Source of the DNA: CAYMKL01 sp964390805
GTDB lineage: Bacteria > Chloroflexota > Anaerolineae > VGOG01
DNA length: 33,307 nt
Direction of reading: 5' to 3'
NCBI GenBank assembly: GCA_964390805.1
Contig: CAYMKL010000079.1
Coordinates: forward strand, 1-33,307
In this document: positions 29,387 through 33,307 of the stretch, piece by piece
Numbering within the stretch: position 1 is the first letter of the stretch
How the letters are laid out: the number at the start of each line of letters is the position of its first letter
Translations under genes and position numbers: made by a program
Notes under the pieces: generated by a model
What the model saw: the letters and a program-made list of their open reading frames with translations, nothing else
Databases searched by the model: none
What the model was told of the DNA's origin: nothing

Positions 29387-32300
29387 ATGAAGAAGAAGCT
29401 GGTTTATCTCCTCACTTGTCTATCACTACCTCTGGCGTGCCTATTGATTCTCCTCTCTATGTTTGCCCAAGCTAGCGCTGCTCCGCCTACCGCTGCGTCA
29501 TTGCCCATTCGGTTGGACTATGGTGTGATGGAGACACCTGGCTTGGCCGTTCCGGAAGCTAGAGCCAAGGATGCGCCCTTCACTCTGGCAGCCGAGGCTG
29601 CGTTGCTAGCGCCAAAATCATCACCTGCCCTAAACCCGGCCTCTGCCCTCCGGCAGGATGACATTGCCGGAGAGATCATCTCTGTTGTGGTTGCTCCCAC
29701 TCCCGTGGTGGCTGGCGAGCAGGCCACGTTTGCTGTGACTGTCCGCAACACTGGCACAACCACTTGGGACCCAGCGGGTGTAGAGGCAGAGGTGATTGTG
29801 ATTGATGAGGAAGGTACCGAACTGGCGACCGGGTGGGGTTCGGATGCCGCGCCTTTTGAAGCAGTCGCGCCGGGGGCCGAGATCTCTGTCGTCGCTTACC
29901 TTCAGATGCCCCGTGACTGGCAGGGAACGTATCGGTATACGGTCAAGCTGTGGTATCTATCAGCACTGTTGGACAGTTACACCGCAGAAGATGTGCTGCT
30001 CCAAGTAAGTCCGGCCGAAGGTCCTATTGAAGCTTATGAGAGCGATGCTCTCCAACGGGAAGGGCATCTTGTGGGAATGAGCGGCGGCCAAACCGTGGAC
30101 ATCGTGTTTGCTATGGATACCTCGGGCTCAATGAGTGATGAATTCAGCGCATTGTGCAGCAAGATCAATGACGTTGTCACTGATCTTCAAAGTCGAGGGC
30201 TCACAGTACGTTACAAAATCCTAGGGATAAACCATAACCGTCAATGCACAACTGACTATGTATCTCACCTGATTCCAGGAGCAAGGTCCAATCACGAAGA
30301 GGACTGGGGGCCAGCGACTTACGATCTCTCACACGGTTATGGCTGGGCGCCTGGCTATGTGCGAATGATCATCCCAATGAGCGATGAGGGCCCCGAAGGT
30401 GGCAACCCGTGCTACGATCCCGGCAGCGACAGAGATGCCATTGCCGACGCCATAGCCGCAGCCCAGGCCAACGATGTGCGAGTTTCTCCCGTCCTGGGTA
30501 GTTGGTATCAGTCCGGCCAGGCTGCTTGTATTACTCAACTGGCTGAGGATCTGGCGAATGGTACGGGGGGGCGTGTCTTCTACTCGACAGAACCGAGCAC
30601 TGACCTGGCTGATGGTATAGCTGCTCTGGTGGAGGCATCAGTGAAGCCAGATCCGAAAGGCGAAGAAGAACCAAGCACGCTACCTCCTGATTTCCTCCGA
30701 GAGACCAATCCCTGGTTCGGCGGAGATGAGGATGAAGTGTTCTGGTGGACACATGAGCACATCACTGATCTGCTAAAACTGCGGACAGCTTACCACAGCT
30801 CCATTGGCGATTCAGTGCCAATAACGATTCCAATCACTCGATACTATGGAAAGACAAAGTCCGATTACACTCTCGAAGACAACGTCATTGAGAATGTGAT
30901 CCAGGAAGCTAGACTTGTCATCTGCTCCTGGGATGTTGATCCGGGAGAGAACATCAGTTTGCGAATCAATGGGACCCATGCTTTCTATTTAAAGGGGGCA
31001 GATCGAAGTTGGGACTGCCGGTCTTACTCTTTGTTGCCAAACCAAATAAAGCTGCTGTGGTTCCCTCAGAATCCTGGTAGTCCATCCAATCCAACTGATC
31101 CGAACAGCAATCCGAAGACTCCAGAGGAACTGGAGAACAACATAAAGCCCAATGATGTCACCATTTCCTACTCCTCAAACTACAAAGCTTTGATCTATGG
31201 GATGCGATTGATCATCAAAGCAGTGCGGCCTGTAGTGCTGGTGCCGGGGTTTGGGGCGGATGCGAACAATTACTGTTGGGGAATAGGATCCCACGCCGAG
31301 AATTGCGACTACGGTGGTTTCTATCAGTATCTTACAGGCGTGGGGCTTATCCTTGAAAAGCCATGCAACTATAGGTGGTCCGAGGAAGTCATAGGAGTAA
31401 CTCCTGGACCTCACGCTATGCCAATCACTGACTGGTTCAAACGAGTCTACGACTACCAGACAGGGTGGACGCAAGACTATGATGATGACCCTAACAAGCG
31501 ATTCTCTAAAGACCACGTATTCCATCCTAGGTGCTTTGAAGCCTCCGAAGGCAGCAAGGATGGAACAGGTACGCTGGCTGTCACCGCTGAGCACTTGCAG
31601 GAAACCCTCAGAGAACTCAAGACGCGGTATGGTGTCGCCAAGGTTAATCTCGTCGGGCACAGCAAGGGCGGGTTGTTCAGCCGTGCCTATGCATCAGCAG
31701 GCCAGACTGATGCACCCTACGAGGGCGACATTGATAACCTGATAAGTATCAGTTCTCCGCACCTTGGTCTGTATTTGATGGATCTGGCGATCGACAAGAA
31801 GGATTTGCCCGATGGATGGTCCACTGAGATGGACTGTTCTCGGTTCAGTAAGTTCTGCGGAGAGTATTACGAGCGGCGACATCAAGCAGTCGAAACAGAA
31901 CTAGACTGGTTCTTACAGGTGCTCGGGTTCGCTCCGCAGTACCAGCAAGGCTATGAATTATCAGTAATGGAGGTCAACGAAGGCGAATCAGATTGGAACG
32001 ATACTCATCGGCCTGCACCAGGAGTGCGCTATCACTCCATCGTAGCTACTGCTGGAGAAGAAGGCAACAACCGATGGCAACTTGATAGAGAGAATCACGG
32101 GAAGATGGGACCTTATGATGATACATGGTTTGCACTGGGTGGTGTTTTTTCACTAGTGTATCAATTGCAGTATTATCATCCGAAGGAGCAGTATACCAGT
32201 CGCGGCCAAAGCGACATCGCCATCACCGCACCGACTCAACGCATGAAACGAGTCGGACGGGGGTTCGAAGGTGCTGAGGAGAGTTGTCGTTGGATTCGAG

Positions 32301-33307
32301 CAAACCATGAGCAAAGTAGTCGAGTCTTGGAAGCAGGCAAGGCTGTAGCGAAAGCGCTTGGGCTGATACATGTCAATACCGCAGGGATTAACGAATGCGA
32401 TGGCTCGGAGGACGATCCCACTGTTGTGCCGTCAGCCGTCACTGCTCGTCCTGGCTTAGAAGCCAGCTCTGTCCTCTCAGAGACATTTCAGTCCCTACTG
32501 TTTTCCGGCAGTGTCTTCACCTACGGTGTATCCATCAACGTGCCCTTCGCTGTTGACGGCTCGGATTTGGAGGTGCTTGGCAATTGGGATGGAGATAGCC
32601 AGGTTCAGCTCGAATTGACAGATGTACTTGGCATACGCATCACCCCTACATTAGCCGTTGGGGATAGTAACATCGCCTACACGGAAACGCGCGGCGCGAA
32701 CGTAGGGATGGTCCGGTATGTGATCACAGATACTGTCAAAGGGGACTGGGCGGCTCATGTCATTCTGCCAGCGTCTGGCTCGGCGGATCGCATTGATTGG
32801 GACTTGCTGATCTCACAAAAGAGCTCCATCTCGTTTACCCTGAGCACGACTGCGGAAGCGTATCCTGTTGGATCGCCAGTAACATTACGTGGCGCTGTGT
32901 TCACCGATACGCTTCCACTTCAAGGCGCAAACGTTGTGGTCGAACTCAGCAATCCTACTGGCATCACCGATACCATCGCGCTGTTGGACGATGGGCTTCA
33001 CGACGATCTATTGGCAGGTGACGGAATCTACGGGAGCCAGTGGGCGCCTCCCGAAGCCGGACGCTATCTAGCCTCAGCAGTGGTCACAGGCACGCTACCG
33101 TCTGGTGTCCCCTACATGCGACAGGGTAGCACTCTGTTCAGAGTCATGCCAGCAAGCGCACATTTCTCCAACGTCTATAGTGATTTGGGAATCGATGAGA
33201 ACGAGGATGGGCTATTCGAGAAGTTGCGCATACAAGTCGGCGTCATCCTGGATTTCACTACCGTACACTTTTTACCAAGCGAGGCATTTGGAATTCCACG
33301 GGAATGG
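29387..33307 (+). CDS. Secreted VWA domain plus lipase/esterase-like protein (3' truncated)
   Basis: A GGAGG precedes the ATG, and the frame stays open for 1307 codons to the right edge. Residues 1-27 form a signal peptide (MKKKLVYLL and a hydrophobic core ending QASA). A CARDB-like beta domain follows (about 90-210; VVAGEQATFAVTVRNTGTTT). A von Willebrand A domain begins near 238 with the MIDAS sequence DTSGS (244-248). From about 615 there is an alpha/beta hydrolase: VVLVPGFGADANNY, nucleophile Ser759 in GHSKGGLFSRAY, and SISSPHLGL. The last part has Ig-like repeats with LLDDGLHDDLLAGDGIYGSQW. It is more AT-rich than most genes here. A surface hydrolase with metal-dependent adhesion is likely; the substrate is unknown. 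Confidence 0.82.
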   Translation, partial: MKKKLVYLLTCLSLPLACLLILLSMFAQASAAPPTAASLPIRLDYGVMETPGLAVPEARAKDAPFTLAAEAALLAPKSSPALNPASALRQDDIAGEIISVVVAPTPVVAGEQATFAVTVRNTGTTTWDPAGVEAEVIVIDEEGTELATGWGSDAAPFEAVAPGAEISVVAYLQMPRDWQGTYRYTVKLWYLSALLDSYTAEDVLLQVSPAEGPIEAYESDALQREGHLVGMSGGQTVDIVFAMDTSGSMSDEFSALCSKINDVVTDLQSRGLTVRYKILGINHNRQCTTDYVSHLIPGARSNHEEDWGPATYDLSHGYGWAPGYVRMIIPMSDEGPEGGNPCYDPGSDRDAIADAIAAAQANDVRVSPVLGSWYQSGQAACITQLAEDLANGTGGRVFYSTEPSTDLADGIAALVEASVKPDPKGEEEPSTLPPDFLRETNPWFGGDEDEVFWWTHEHITDLLKLRTAYHSSIGDSVPITIPITRYYGKTKSDYTLEDNVIENVIQEARLVICSWDVDPGENISLRINGTHAFYLKGADRSWDCRSYSLLPNQIKLLWFPQNPGSPSNPTDPNSNPKTPEELENNIKPNDVTISYSSNYKALIYGMRLIIKAVRPVVLVPGFGADANNYCWGIGSHAENCDYGGFYQYLTGVGLILEKPCNYRWSEEVIGVTPGPHAMPITDWFKRVYDYQTGWTQDYDDDPNKRFSKDHVFHPRCFEASEGSKDGTGTLAVTAEHLQETLRELKTRYGVAKVNLVGHSKGGLFSRAYASAGQTDAPYEGDIDNLISISSPHLGLYLMDLAIDKKDLPDGWSTEMDCSRFSKFCGEYYERRHQAVETELDWFLQVLGFAPQYQQGYELSVMEVNEGESDWNDTHRPAPGVRYHSIVATAGEEGNNRWQLDRENHGKMGPYDDTWFALGGVFSLVYQLQYYHPKEQYTSRGQSDIAITAPTQRMKRVGRGFEGAEESCRWIRANHEQSSRVLEAGKAVAKALGLIHVNTAGINECDGSEDDPTVVPSAVTARPGLEASSVLSETFQSLLFSGSVFTYGVSINVPFAVDGSDLEVLGNWDGDSQVQLELTDVLGIRITPTLAVGDSNIAYTETRGANVGMVRYVITDTVKGDWAAHVILPASGSADRIDWDLLISQKSSISFTLSTTAEAYPVGSPVTLRGAVFTDTLPLQGANVVVELSNPTGITDTIALLDDGLHDDLLAGDGIYGSQWAPPEAGRYLASAVVTGTLPSGVPYMRQGSTLFRVMPASAHFSNVYSDLGIDENEDGLFEKLRIQVGVILDFTTVHFLPSEAFGIPREW

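Overview
The window reads like a chromosomal segment of a Chloroflexota bacterium (Anaerolineae-like), judged from gene content only: an NHLP-clan leader peptide, a PqqD/M50/cyclic-nucleotide fusion protein, a cyclase-AAA-solute-binding fusion, phosphatidylinositol-type lipid genes and no LPS genes. Base composition is fairly GC-rich except in a repeat region (about 21.6-23.2 kb) and in the last gene. No rRNA, tRNA or CRISPR array was seen.

Layout. 0-3.5 kb: tail of an unknown gene, a receiver-less winged-helix regulator, a small secreted acidic protein, a membrane HD-GYP protein and a GAF protein. 3.6-5.1 kb (minus strand): endonuclease V and a Sir2 deacylase, overlapping. 5.2-9.2 kb: an ArsR-type regulator followed by a tightly packed lipid operon (LpxL/PatA-like acyltransferase, PimA-like glycosyltransferase, CDP-alcohol phosphatidyltransferase, PlsC-like acyltransferase). 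9.3-13.2 kb: one giant protein with zinc ribbons, a class III nucleotide cyclase, an AAA ATPase, TPR-like repeats and a family 5 solute-binding domain. 13.3-15.4 kb: a Phd-type antitoxin, a PIN-type toxin and a CRP/FNR regulator. 15.6-21.6 kb: a putative RiPP locus with an NHLP-type precursor, an M16 peptidase, a PqqD-M50 membrane protease with two cNMP domains, a small zinc protein and a stand-alone cNMP-binding protein. 21.6-23.2 kb: a noncoding array of degenerate hairpin repeats interrupted by an IS21-type transposase remnant. 23.2-29.0 kb: DUF1028 protein, 8-oxoguanine deaminase-like amidohydrolase, YraN, an orphan ABC ATPase, a small RHH-like protein and miaA. 29.1-33.3 kb: a strong promoter, a structured leader with an intrinsic terminator, and a secreted VWA plus lipase-like protein that runs off the window.

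The most interesting reading is that 9.3-21.6 kb may form a cyclic-nucleotide circuit around a RiPP-like peptide. A predicted cyclase carrying a ligand-binding domain lies upstream of a CRP-type regulator. Two CRP-type palindromes precede the precursor gene, the nearer one centred about 41.5 bases before the predicted transcription start. Two downstream proteins carry three more cNMP-binding domains. The parts are visible in the sequence; the circuit is inference.
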